Assembly (NCBI GenBank): GCA_023053545.1
Contig: JAKZAN010000005.1
Span: forward strand, 2,232,001-2,296,000
Reading direction: 5' to 3'
From: Lepidurus packardi
Taxonomy: Eukaryota; Arthropoda; Branchiopoda; Notostraca; Triopsidae
Length of the DNA: 64,000 nt
Both the position numbers and the translations under genes were made by a program. Under the pieces are notes generated by a model. That model made no database searches and had not been told where the DNA came from. It saw only the letters and a program-made list of their open reading frames with translations. Below, one piece after another: positions 14,329 through 26,291 of the stretch. The first letter of the stretch is position 1. Each line of letters begins with the position of its first letter.

Positions 14329-15165
14329 GTTCGATGCTGCGAAGTAGGAGTTTTTATATATTTTACGCTATGCATATTGTAGAGGCGTAGTCTTTTCCAA
14401 AAGAAGGGTGTAGCTTTGTGTGTTATATGACGTTATCTGCTTGCTATTACGATCCGTTGGAGTCGCTGTTGGTTTTGTTCCCTTCCTTATTGGTATTGTT
14501 TTGTTATTTTTTAGTGAATACGTGAATAAGAATATAAACAAGTAGCATCTCCTGTTCGAAGAAAAGGTTGACTAAACTTAGGTTATTTAGACGCAGAATG
14601 TACATTACTTTTGTTTTCATAACAATCGAAGGATAGCGCTAAAGTAGTTCAACTAAAGAGACAATACTTAACGAAACTTCTCTAGAAACCAATTTTCGTA
14701 ATTTACGGAATTTTCCTCATTCAACAGCTAGCAATCTTCGTACTAACAGTTTAACTTGTCGATAATCTATCTTACTATCTATACTAATCTATCTATCTGT
14801 CGATAATCTACGTACAAACCGGTACTTTCCTCTTGATTTCTCGGGCCTGATGTGACTGACAGGACGGCGGCCATTTACTGACGGGAAAAAATTAAGGCGT
14901 TGCCAATAGATTCAAAATAAGGCCTTAAGTTTTTTACGCCAATTGATGCGTTATTCTATATAGAAAAGTTGATTTATAAAATTTAGAAAGCATTCGCTGA
15001 CTTCAGGTAAGCCTAGTTTAAAAATTAAGCGAATTTTATTTAGCTACGGTGGGTACCGGCAGCAACGCCGCGCGATAATGCATTTTTCCTATAATCCAGG
15101 AAATACCTACGATTAGTTTGTGGGAGAAATTAGGCTTTGACGGTTATTGGAACACGTTTTTACAC
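14329..15165. other. Divergent promoter region of copy B, with unique segment
   Basis: From 14239 to about 14822 the sequence has no match in copy A (which has only about 130 bp there). From 14823 the copies align again, including the conserved block with GGCGGCCATTTACTG (14863-14885). The unique part has short CTATCTATCTGTCGATAATC-like repeats near 14756-14812. It either is ancestral promoter lost from copy A or was inserted in copy B. Confidence 0.6.
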
Positions 15166-17430
15166 ATGACACTGGGATTAATTTTACGTTGGCAGCACAT
15201 GATCGCTAGTTTAAAGTCGAATGGGAAATGGATTCAAATAAAAAGGTGATGAACACCGGTGCCAATGCAGCTTTGCAGACCAAGGGAGTTATCGTTGCAG
15301 ATCCACAAGAAATACTGGATGCTGATTACAGAAAAAATTCAAGTACTCACGGATTTTATTGTGTATGAATATATTTACTCTTTTTATATCTTATAGATTC
15401 CATATGATCCCTGATGGATGATTTGGTGCAGATGTCATTCCCCAAATCCCCCTAGGGATAGAACGCATCAAAGCTGGCAACAAAGGATCTGCTACTCATA
15501 CTATATATATGGGTAGATTGGAACAAATGTTATGGGTAGATTGGAACAAGCTCAAACTCTTACCCATAGTCTTATTTCCAAAAACCAGCTACCGCTAAAG
15601 CGATACAGATTGCTTAGATCTCATCTTTGAACACAACTTGGGCAAAGAGTATATTGAATTAACCTTTTTTTATTTTGCAAACACGACGTGAAGCAAATTT
15701 TCTTGACGTTTTTAGGCAGTATTATATTCGAACTTCTTAGATGCCCATCAAGATGTCTTACAGAAACGTAAAGATCCCAACAGACTATTCTGGAACTTCG
15801 TTAGGGATTATGGCATCCCCAAATCTCGTGCCAAGGGTAACACATAAACGACTCGTTGTCTAAGTACTTATCATCCCTTTTCATATAAACAGTCATAACT
15901 TGATCCACCAGTTACTAGAAATTGGTGACAAAACGGCACCACTTACGCTCCACGTGATCCCGAGAATAGGTGTCAATGCGAGTTTAAACCAAGTTTGCTG
16001 CAGTTTTCAGTAGAAGCATTGTATCTTCTTATGTCTAAGAAACCGGTCCAACCTATTGCCAATGAGGAACAAGTGTCCAACTCAGTTCAACGAAACCTCA
16101 AAAGCGTATATCCGTTGAAACATACAGTCGCTCTTAACCAAGAAAACAATTACGAACTTCAAGGTTCACTGCGTAAGTTAATTTTGCACCCAAAAAATTG
16201 TTTAAATTAATTTTTTGTTTTACTTCTTATAGCTTTTGGAGATTCGGAGCGCCACCCTTTCGTCCATACGGCTTTCTTTTTTCAGGAAAAAATTGGCGAT
16301 ACAGTCATGGAAGAAGCTCAAGCCTTAACACAATCCTTTCCAGTATGCTTGGCTCAAGCTAAGAAACTTTACGGCGTAAGTTCCTATTATTTAGCTTATA
16401 AACAGTTTTCTTTCTTACTCTGCTTTGTAAAGCGTTAACCCCAAATCGACACTTAAAAGTGCTTATCCCTTGTAAGATGTCATAATGTACACACCGCTAG
16501 ACCATCTAATATTCCCCTTTATTTGAGTAAAGAAGGATAGAAAATAAAGTTCGTCGTTTAGCGCTTTTTCTGTAGAAGCGGTTCAGGAAGTTATTTCTTG
16601 GTGAAACAAAACTTCCGGGGCTCAGAAATTAGGGCAAAGAATAACTCGCACTAAGTTGACATATCACTTTGGGAGATGAAACTCTGCGTTGAGATGTTTT
16701 TCTTACCGCAAAGCTTCCGTTCTTTATATTTCTTTATTCGGAACAGTTCTTTCACAACACTTTTTTCCTTAACTAGCTCAGTATTTTTTATTTTATTTTT
16801 ATTTTTGGAGGAACCACACAGAGAGGGATTTTTTCGTTTGCTTTTGGTCGTTTTGAGCTATTTCCTTCGCTCTCTTCTCCCAAACTCCCTCCACCCCTTG
16901 CTCCTAAAGTCGTTCTGGATACAAATATCAAGACCAAGCGACCCCTTTCCCCTGAGACTTTTTTTTTCACACTACATACTCGGCAATGCTATTTTTCACG
17001 CATCCAAGTGCCCGTCTGTTAGCCAGGCTATTGATCTGTAATTTAAAAGCTACTTGTCTCGACCAGGAATTGCAAGAAAAAATTATGCATGTGGTCTTTC
17101 AGTCAAGGAAGAAAGACAATTTAAAGACGACTGGACAGTTTAATGGGCTTAAAATGTTTTGTTTTCATCTAGGATGTGGAGCGTTTGCCAAGTCCGCTGA
17201 CCCTCAACTGCGTTCACACGGATGGGAAGAGTTACTTGTTTGGCACTTTCCAACTCAATAACATAAAGCCAGATGCAAAGGACAAGAATGCGCCGGAAAA
17301 TCTCTTTTGGGTGCAGGATGCCGTTCCGTTGTTTGATGTTTGCGAATTTCAAGGAGGAAGACCAGTATTGGAAGGTTATAATCCAGTTGTTTTCAAGCAA
17401 TTGTTAAATATGTATGCCAGTGGCCTGTGA
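15166..17430 (+). pseudogene. mL37 copy B, broken in its 5' half
   Basis: All six exons of mL37 can be aligned. Lesions: a one-base deletion near 15200 shifts the frame and leads to a TGA at about 15247; there is an in-frame TGA at 15419-15421; an inserted repeat of GGGTAGATTGGAACAA lies near 15509-15550; and a deletion near 15990 brings a TAG into frame at about 16010. The last two exons are open. The final exon (17173-17430) differs from copy A at only about eight positions, one of which changes a residue (K to E). The AATAAA after the stop is kept. A full mitoribosomal protein cannot be made from this copy. Confidence 0.9.
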
Positions 17431-17835
17431 AAGTAAAGAAGAAAAATAAAACTTGAGACTATTGAAATAGAAGTCGGGCGATATCTGAATTGCAAAGGTC
17501 GTTATTTTTCTGTAGTCCCAGCTTGCAGATAAAAGTCTTCGAGAGGAATTATACATCGTATTGAGCTTTTCGCGTTTCATCTTTGCGATTTACCATGGAA
17601 ATATTATTCATTCCTATTACATTCATACTATTAACTCTAAAGAGAACGCGGGTTTTTATAACTGTTGTTAGCTTCCTGATTTCTACTTGTTCCATATTAT
17701 TTTCTACTTGTTCAATAACCTTCAAAGATGATTCATTTGGTTTTCTAGGCGCCAAAGTTGACACGGGCCAATGCATGTGACAGTGTAGCTGAGTGTCGTC
17801 TGGTAGAGACCATCTATTATTATGACTCCACTTAC

Positions 17836-18160
17836 CAAAGCCAAACGCCAAGAAGGCAATTTGGCAGACAACTGGCAGACCTGAGAATACAAACAACACT
17901 GACTCGTAATTAGGTGAGTAGAGATGACGAAGTTCTCGCAACTTTTGGACTAAGGGATACGTGCTAAGTAAAAAGGGCAGGACAAAAACGCTGAAGTCGG
18001 TCTGTCTTAATTTAAGCTTGTCACCCAACACAAAAACAGTGTAACCATTTCGCATAAGTAATGAAAAGGTATGGCAGCCGTTCACGCCCAAGAAAAAGTC
18101 CATTTGCACGACGTCTTTCAAACAATACCAACATAGTACAGTATATCCATCAACTGGCAC
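17836..18160 (-). CDS. Exon of an unidentified multi-pass membrane protein (partial)
   Basis: An open minus-strand frame ends at a good splice donor (GGTAAGTGGAG on the minus strand). It encodes two hydrophobic stretches, about FSVFVLPFLLSTYPLV and VLFVFSGLPVVCQIAFLAFG, joined by a basic loop (KLRELRHLYS). A short final exon may follow near 17750 after an acceptor GCGCCTAG, ending soon after. The upstream exons were not found with certainty; a hydrophobic frame at 19480-19683 on the same strand could be one. I do not recognise the family. The break of the large duplication falls in this exon: copy A keeps only its last bases at 11919-11944. Confidence 0.5.
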
Positions 18161-21100
18161 GACTGGCTTTGCTTGACCTAACTGTGTTCTTTATGTATTA
18201 TGGAAATGTTCAAAGGACGGTACAGGAATCATTAAATATGTAGTTAACATCCCCGGAACGTCTTTGCATTTTGCCGTAAGCTCATAGTTATTTTGACACA
18301 CGATCATTTGCGTTGCCGTAAACTCATGTACTGTACCTCTGACTATGCGAAAAACAATTTCGGAAATATTCAAGACTAAAATCGCGTTTGGGCTTCAAAC
18401 CTATACGTGTTATAGGTAATAAAACAAAGGTAATTCCGTCAAGGGTTACGTTTAGCTGGGATATCCTTTGACCAATCAGTCGATGGGTATTCTTAACGGG
18501 TAATAGCTACACGGGTACTTGACAAAGGCGCTCAATCGTTGTCGAAATCCTCCAAAAAAGAAAAGAAAGAAAAGCAGCGCTGGCGGAAGAAAGTAACAGT
18601 TTGTGGATTATGTACACAGAGCAACAATGTGGGTCTCTCCATTTTTCTTGCTGACAGAGACGAATCGTACCGGCAGAACTGACGACTAGCCAAAGCTAGA
18701 TCTTTATTGAACGACGACCTTCCCAATCTTACGTCCTTTTCCCGAACTGCCTGTTCACCTACAACGGAGAACCAAAAGGTCCAAATCTGCTCATCAAAGT
18801 AGTTTTAGGACAGGACAGCGGGTTAGGTTCGTTTGGGGTAAAGAGCAGAAACCACGTCAAGATGGACATGAAAATGGTCCTTTTCTTACCTCCTTTTATG
18901 TTTTTTTCCGCTGAATTCCTAATACTTTCGGGTCCTCTTCTCCCAGCTTACGGAGTTAGTCGATTCTTTAGCTTTAGGAGGTTTTTATTGGAGATCTTGT
19001 TTGAATGTTTGGGGGTATATGCCTGGTAAAAGGAGAGAATGACTCTTATGGCGCCTTGGCTGTCGTGCCTTATCACGAAAATTGTGGTCCCTTTCATAGG
19101 TAAGTTAAAAAAAAAAGTAACACAAGCCTTTGTTCGGTCTTGTCTTCCTTCTTTTAACCCAATAGCACCATATTGGACGCTTTCCTTGCAGACGCTTATC
19201 TAACTTTACCGAAATCTATCGGAAGTCACGAAACCGTGAAAAGTTAATAAGGAATTCTTAAAAGAAGAAAATACTCCAGCTTTGACGACGAGGTACCGAG
19301 CTAGCTTGGTTACCGACTTAGTTACTGATGTGCTGTTCAATCCCCACTTTAAAGTTAACTGGAACAAGTTTGACTGCGTTATCGAAAACTCAAGTTGGGG
19401 TATGTCTGTATTATGTCATATTTATCAAAGATGCCATTTTAGAAACATGCCAGATGTTTTATGCTAAAGTATGTTCAGCTTAAAATAGCGAAAGTTTTTT
19501 GTTTAAAATAAGTAGATTACACCGAGCTAAACAAGGAGTATATTCTGTTTCCCAGGCCTTCAGCCATACGGCAGCAAGCCCTATAGACACGCCAAACATG
19601 CTCAGCAACATGAAAGCTATTTCCAAAATACTTTCACTAATGATCCAATCATCTGAGTCATTCAAAAAGATGCCTTGCTTCATTAGCGGTTCACCTTTTT
19701 TTTAATATTTGTTCCTAATTGTCTTTTAGAACAAAAAGACAAGGGAAAAGGTTTCGGATTATGTAACAGGAAGAAACGGCCAGTGTTACAAAAGCTGGAC
19801 GCGTTGGCACAGAATCCTTACAACTCGTTCAGCGGTAACGAAAGGAGCAAATGCACACAGAGAACCACATGCGAGTTGCTATGGATTTGAGTCGACGTCG
19901 TGTGGAGGGGCGTCGGGGTCCGGGTACACCGTTAAGTACGTCGACGTCGACGTTCCAAATTCAGAGTCGACAAGCTCAGTCTCAGTGCAAGTTGATCCTT
20001 TCTGTCGTGTTGACCTACTGAGACGGTGACAAGTTTACGTGACCTAACACGACCTTTTTTCTTACATTCGTTAGAAAGCCTTGAACGAATCGGACCGGAT
20101 TGCTTGGAGAAAATTGTACGTTTGACCGTTTTTATAGTTGTAAGGGGGGAAAGTGCAATTAACATGCAACAGGTTGAATGTCACATTAGAACCTTATTGT
20201 GGGAGCAATCCCCTAAAAATCGTACGCTACAATCGCTGGGTTTCTTTTCATAGACTGCTAAGCTTTTGCAGTGTGAAACCCCTATACAATTGAAGGTGAC
20301 AGCTGGCACGGCTACGTATTTGTGAAGGTTGGCAAGGGGCGTGTTAATGATACCAAATCGAGGGTAAACAGGAACATTGAGACTTGCCAAGCTTCGTAAG
20401 ATTGAGCACAGAGGGGTCGACGGAGATGAGATTGAAGTCTTGAACGCGCCACGCAACCAAAGTAACGCTGACCTTTTCGCCTGTTTTCGATGATTACATA
20501 TATATGTATATCACTATCTTGTTTCCACTCCTTATTACTTCATTCGCACGCTTCCCGCGTTCACTCTTCTCCTTCCCCTTCGGCTTATACGGACTAGGAT
20601 ACATTTGCCGATTGGGTTATCGCGCCCCAACTCCGTTTTCCGCGAAAGGACTAAGCCAATATGTACTCTCCTATACACTATTAGGCTTTGTTTCACTGCT
20701 ATCGTCCCTCCACATCACGCCCTATCAAAGCCCCAAAGCACTAAAAATGGGCAAAAAAACAACCTTCCAACGCTGGGATAATTTTCACATACGTTCTACC
20801 CTCTACACCGAAGCCGAGCTTAGTTCTCTCGCTCCATGGAGATCCAAGCACACAAAAACAGAAAAGAGAAAGAAGCTTAATTAAGTGATTACAGATAAGC
20901 GTATTTACTCCGTTGGGTGTGGTTAGTGGCTCATTCGTCCTCCCTTAAATATGAACATTATATATCACAAAAGTAGAAGCCTTTATCTCTTTGACCTATT
21001 GTGATGGCCATGGAAATAGGGCGGAACCCCCTTTTGCTAATAGATGGCAGTGGCAAACACATAAGATACAAACACACCAGTGACATAAAGCACGAAGACA

Positions 21101-22558
21101 TGAATGAAACTAAAAGGGCATTTTAACACGCTTTGTATAGCTTGGTGAAGAAAATTAGGAACGGAGAAGACACAAGGTTTGGTGCTCCACCTGTTAAGCG
21201 TTTTGATAACACTAAATGAGGGAGTCAGGATATCGAGAAGGACATCTTTTTTTTCTTTTTCCTTCTGCGTCGGATGTTTTAAGGTCACAAGTCACCATGA
21301 ATGACAGCTTCGGTAAGTTAATGAACTCCCCCCTAACTTTCTTTAGTCCTACACTGGTACGCCTCTTTTTGCCACAGTTTTGGGGCTCCAAGGAAAAGAA
21401 ACATTACGACTTTTCCGACAACTAGCCTATTATCCAAGCTTTGATAAATTTGCTGTCGCTGACCGGCAGCCAAGACTCGTAAATTTATTGATTATTTTGC
21501 CCTCTATATCTCCCCCATTTATAAACAGACATGGGGGTTACAACAATAGTCTTCTCCAATAAATGGACACACACACACATACATTTAACGAATTGCAACA
21601 GGCGCGCGCCATATACCATCTCCCACTGAGCTCGTAATAAATCTTCCGGCTACAAGGCCGGGGAGGAAATACCACAGGAATGAAAATAAAGGAATAACAA
21701 AGTAAAAAGCAAAAAATAAAAAAAATAAACTCGATCGACCGTAACTCATTAAGTTGTTTTACCCTGTTCTTGACCTTTGGACTAGCGGTAATCTCACGAA
21801 CCAATAAATTCTTCTACACCTTTTTGTTGGTATTGGGAGATCTGGGACCAACCAAGTACCCTAATAGATCTGTCCATTTTTGTTTTCTTGCGAGGCTGAA
21901 CTTATAGCTAATTCCCTGAAGAGGAATCTATAAAGACAGCGATCTATGATACCGTTTATAATACACGAAAGAAATCTGTTCGTGTCGTCTTGTTCAGTTA
22001 AGGGTATGAAGCATGTAATCCCACCAGCCAACATCCCCTTATATGGATTTTACTAATATATGTTTTTTTATCTTACTTGAATTAATTTCAGACAGACAGT
22101 AAAAAGAACTTTGAATTATCTCCCGAAGAACCAGAGCGTTTCGTCGACTTCTTTTCAGACATAACTGTTTGTAAATATATAAAAAAAAAAAAAAAGAAAA
22201 AAAAATACCCGAGTGCGTTCAAACATAAAATTGTGTGAGTTCGTCCTTGGTCTTTTCAATTTCCTAGAGAAAATCTCATTAAAAGCGAAAAGCTTTGCGG
22301 GGCAAGGAAGAGGAGAGAGAAGAAACGGTTGAGTCAACTTGACTTCAACTTGAACTTATATGACTTTTGTCGTGCCTTTATATTTTTGGGCCAACCCAAA
22401 CAAACTGTGACGCTGGACTCTTGCTCGCGGCCCATTTGCTACAACAAAAGAAAACACAACACTATATCTTAGGGATTTCTCCACCGAATAGAACCAGCAG
22501 TGGCAGCTCTACGGAAAAGCAATTGACAAGTTATTGCAAGGGAAACTTCTCGCTCAAG
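18161..22558. other. Region with weak coding hints, otherwise intergenic
   Basis: No recognised gene. Noted: a minus-strand frame 19480-19683 with one clear membrane helix (ILEIAFMLLSMFGVSIGLAA); a plus-strand pair of segments, 19048-19099 and from about 19274, that could splice in phase (start MAPWLSCLITKIVVPFI) but match no family I know; and a 126-codon ATG frame at 20504-20884, hydrophobic then basic, unknown. The part before 22559 should contain the first KChIP gene's promoter and 5' untranslated region. Confidence 0.4.
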
Positions 22559-25500
22559 ATGAACGACGGAGGAGATTCCGACAGCCAAACATACTACGAT
22601 TACATCGAATTCGATGAAACGACGGATTCACTAAACGGTGCGTTCCTGGGGACGGGTACTTCAGCTTCCTTAGGCTTACGATGCTCCAGTTTGGCGTCCT
22701 CGCAAGGGAGTCCGAGTTTAAGCGGTGTTGCGTCATCCATCAGCGGAGTTGCGGCAATCCTTCGCGGAATACCAGGCGGCGGAGGAGCAGGAGGAATGGG
22801 CTCAGGTCATGGAAGTAGTCATCACCACTCGCGGAAGCGATCTTCGGTAACGGCGAGCAGCGGGGGTGCAGGAGCACGATACCTTTACGGCGGAGTTCGA
22901 CATTTCTTACGACGAGCCTTAAAAGAAGTGCAGTTTTCCGGTATGTTCCTTTGTTTTTTTTGGCTGTATTTCCTAAAACTTAACTGGATTGGATATGCTT
23001 ATGTGCTTTGATGCATCCCAATGGTTTTTGATGACGTCCAGTTTCCAAAGATTTCCCCCCCGTTTTCCTTTACTCCGTCAAAAAATGGTCATAAAACAGG
23101 CCTACAGCTGCTTTTTTTATAGCGGAGCAGAAGCTACGACGCAGTGTTATATCCTTTCATTGTATAAATGCGAACGCACGGTCTGTCATCCGATGTTCCG
23201 CGAGATCGAGGAATTATTTGGTCTGGTCTTGACAGTTGTAACCCCGGCAAAAGAGATAGGATTGTGGGGCAGTTTTGAACGAGTTTTTCGACTGGATTTA
23301 TGTGCTCCGAATATTTTATTTTAATATTTAGGGGAAGAGGAACCGAACAGCCCAGGTTTCTGAAGCAATTGCTTGTGTTTTACTACCCGCGTGATACCAC
23401 ATGCAATGTCAGGGTCGTAAAATGAATGCAGTTCTATCAGCAAGAGAGGTTCCGTATTAGGGAAATGAAAGGTTCGTGCACGCGCTGAATCAAATTCCAA
23501 TTTGCATCTCCCAGGTGAGACGAAAATTGGATTTATTGTGACTTTCCATGGGTACCCTAGATATTTCCAAACAAAGTAATATATGATTCCTCATTGCTAA
23601 AGCGTTTATTCTTTTTTATTTTATTAAGGGGGTTGGCTTTGAATAAGTGACTTAAGGACAGACATGCTATAGGGAAGACATACACAAAAGTCCTCAAGGA
23701 AGAGGTTCCTGGACATTCTATGGAAATCTGGGTGATTGTAGTGCATTCACTGTGCAGTACAGTATATCCAAACATGCTCCAAGTCCAAAAAAGGCCGGTA
23801 TAATCGGATTTGAATTCTAAAACGTGTAACGGAACATCAAAACACTTCATACTAGGCTAAGAAATTGGAAGTTCCATTTTGATTACCGTCAACGGTATCG
23901 CACGTACGCAGCAGCAAACGCTTCCGTGAAAGGCGATTAAGATGTATATAAAAGCTGAAAAGAACTGGAAAAGCTTCAACGTTTTAGAATACGAGAGAAA
24001 AGAAAAAATTGTTTGGGTCCGTAATTGAAGCACATTTCTCACACAAAAAAAAAGTTCCCGGTACCTTTTTGTATCCCCCAGCAAGCTGGTAATGCCCGAT
24101 TCTTATCAATAGCAAGCACGATTGTTAAGCTTTTGAGAACTACTGTAGAACTAGTGCATAAAACACCAGTAACAGGCACACACCCCGGTCTTCTACCCAG
24201 GTAAAGAAAAGAAGGACAAAAAGTGAACTGTTTTATAAGGTAATTTTCTCAAGTTTTAAGCGCTACGAACGTGCTTTCTGAAATGAGAGCGTCAAACATC
24301 AGAGCGACAGACAGAAATGAAAACTTCCTGGGTACGTGCAGCCATTTCTAGGCAAACTGGGCCAATTTTTACTGACTCGGAGAAGAGACGAGAAAGAGAG
24401 AGAGAGAGAGGAAGACGACAGCAGTGACGGTTCGAACGCAACTTTGTAATAAGGAAGCGATTCCCCGGCTAGAAGATCAAAGGCTTCAGTATTTCCACGA
24501 GGTAGGAGATATATATACTGAAAAAACGAAAAAAAAATGGTAGGAAAAATAAGACAAAAACTTTGAAATGTAGGACTGGCCTAATTTTTCCATTTCCTCG
24601 AGTTTCAATATGTTTTATATGAGCTAGAAATAGCCCTATGTTTGGCTTTTCCATACGAGTTTCCTGTTAAAACTTCTTCCGTATAAATTTCACGACTCAG
24701 GAGGGTTGGTAATTCTCCCAAACGTTTATGTTCCCTAGGAATTGGCTTAAAGATGTATAAATTCCAAATTTAACAGTCTTAACGGTTAAATTGAATCTCA
24801 ATTACTCATCTAGGAAGTCATACATTGGATGAAGCTGCTGCCAATGCACCTACTACGCGGCCTTCCAATTTGGAATCCTTGTGCGAAGCCACTCAATTGA
24901 GTAAAAAAGACGTCAAGTACTTCTACCGAGCGTTTAAGCAGGTACCGGCAACGAACTTGGGCACGGCGTCATCTATCCTGCACCTGATCCGGGAAGTGGG
25001 CGCTGTAGTATTTGAGCTCAACAAGTTTCGGCATGTCACCGAGGAACTTGCACTAATGCAGCTGCTTGATTGCAAAGCCAGTCTTTTTCCATACATCGAA
25101 TACTGACTTTGAGAGGCGTCACTTTGAGGACCGTCAGGCGCAGGATTGACTCGTTGACTTGCCGCGACCGGTTAATTAGCCTACACATGCTTTGACAGGG
25201 AGTTGGAAACTCTCCTTGAAGTCTGGGTCTAAACTACACGTAATTTTCCTTTATTTTCTCCCTTTCCTTTCCACAATAGGAATGCCCAAACGGAATGGCA
25301 AGCCGTGAAAACTTTCGGGAAGTCTTAACCAAGTTTTTTCCACAAGGAGGTACTTTAACCTCTTCAGCCCAGTCCATAACCTGAGTGGTAGCCCCCCCTC
25401 TTCCCTCAAAAATAAATTAATAATAATACCTAAATAATGCCATGCTTTCTGGTTTGGGTTTTTCAGAAGGTTCCCAGTATGCATCCTACATTTTTAATGC

Positions 25501-26291
25501 CTTTGATCCGCACAGAAAGGGATTTGTCACCTTTGAAGTATACTCAACAGAATCAACAAAACAACAAGATGTTCTAAACCCTTCCTTTAATTTACAAAAA
25601 AACAAACACAGGGTTTTGTGACAGCCTTATCACTACTTTCACGTGGGTCACCAGCAGACCGATTACGTTGGGCATTCGCAGTTTACGACGTGGATGGCGA
25701 CGGTGCCATCAGTCGCAAAGAATTACGTGACGTTATCGTCGCTGTCCACCGACTGGCGGGTTACAAGCTAACCCACGCGAGTCCCAGCAATACCTCCGGA
25801 ACCACCACCAGCACTACAGCGCCTATCCAAGCTAGCGGTCCAGAGCTGCAGCTGCAGGGTAGTTCGAGTCTGGACCCGCTGGCTACTCCAAGAAACACCA
25901 ACAATGAAAACGGGGGCCACCAACAACCCAGTCACACTATACCAAGTCATAGCCGAACCGAAGAAGCCATTGAAAGACACGTGGATACCATGTTCAAAGT
26001 GAAGTGAACTAATGCTAATTGAATCAGACAAAAAAATCAGTCACTTTTTTTGACAACCTTTTCTTCTTTTCCTAGAAATTGGATTTGAACCAAGACGGCT
26101 TGATTACCGTGGAAGTCTTCCTCCAAGCTTGCCTGCAAGTAATTACTATTTTTTTTACAATTCTTTTCGCAAAAATATGAAATCCACTTCTTTATTGTTT
26201 TCTCTATTGCCTTTGTGTTTTCTTCCGTCTGGAAATATAGGATACCACTGTCATCGAATCACTCAACCAACTGGATTTACTGACAGAGTAA
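22559..26291 (+). CDS. KChIP-like calcium sensor, paralogue 1
   Basis: Seven exons join in phase: 22559-22940, 24814-24941, 25280-25349, 25467-25537, 25612-25998, 26076-26138 and 26241-26291, giving 383 residues. The N-terminal 127 residues are Gly/Ser/His-rich and end in a basic stretch (RHFLRRALKEVQF). The recoverin/KChIP core follows: SKKDVKYFYRAFKQ, ECPNG, FFPQG, SQYASYIFNAFD, then EF3 DVDGDGAISRKE (canonical) and EF4 DLNQDGLITVEV. EF4 has Val where the twelfth-position Glu belongs, so calcium binding there is doubtful. A linker of about 65 Ser/Thr/Pro-rich residues between EF3 and EF4 replaces the short one of vertebrate KChIPs. KChIPs bind the N-terminus of Kv4 potassium channels; that partner is inferred. 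The ATG at 22559 is the first in frame. Intron phases equal those of the paralogue at 32530. Confidence 0.88.
23018..23950. repeat. Diverged repeat in KChIP-1 intron 1 (copy 2)
   Basis: Counterpart of 11945-12649 (see that entry). It lies wholly inside intron 1 of the first KChIP gene. It is longer than the junction copy by about 200 bp, mainly around 23640-23810. No terminal inverted repeat or target duplication was found at its edges. An open frame at 22989-23324 overlaps it but matches no known family. Confidence 0.75.

Larger units (their letters stand above)
12650..17861. repeat. Segmental tandem duplication, copy B
   Basis: Second copy of 6957-11944. It starts in the sequence matching PKC exon 5 (TTTTTGAATTGAAATG) and runs on past 17861 into the full exon of a membrane-protein gene, so its right edge is the ancestral continuation. 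It differs from copy A by a swapped segment upstream of the PKC C2 exon (14239-14822) and by several indels in mL37. Confidence 0.95.

Noticed and set aside
19048-19400. A small plus-strand gene starting MAPWLSCLITKIVV
   Set aside because: Two segments can splice in phase, but no family is recognised and the phase match can be chance; mentioned only in the regional entry.
20504-20884. 126-codon ATG frame
   Set aside because: Hydrophobic then basic composition with no recognised domain and no splice context; likely random.
22367-22558. Longer N-terminus for the first KChIP gene
   Set aside because: The open frame continues upstream but begins with TTG; the first in-frame ATG is at 22559.
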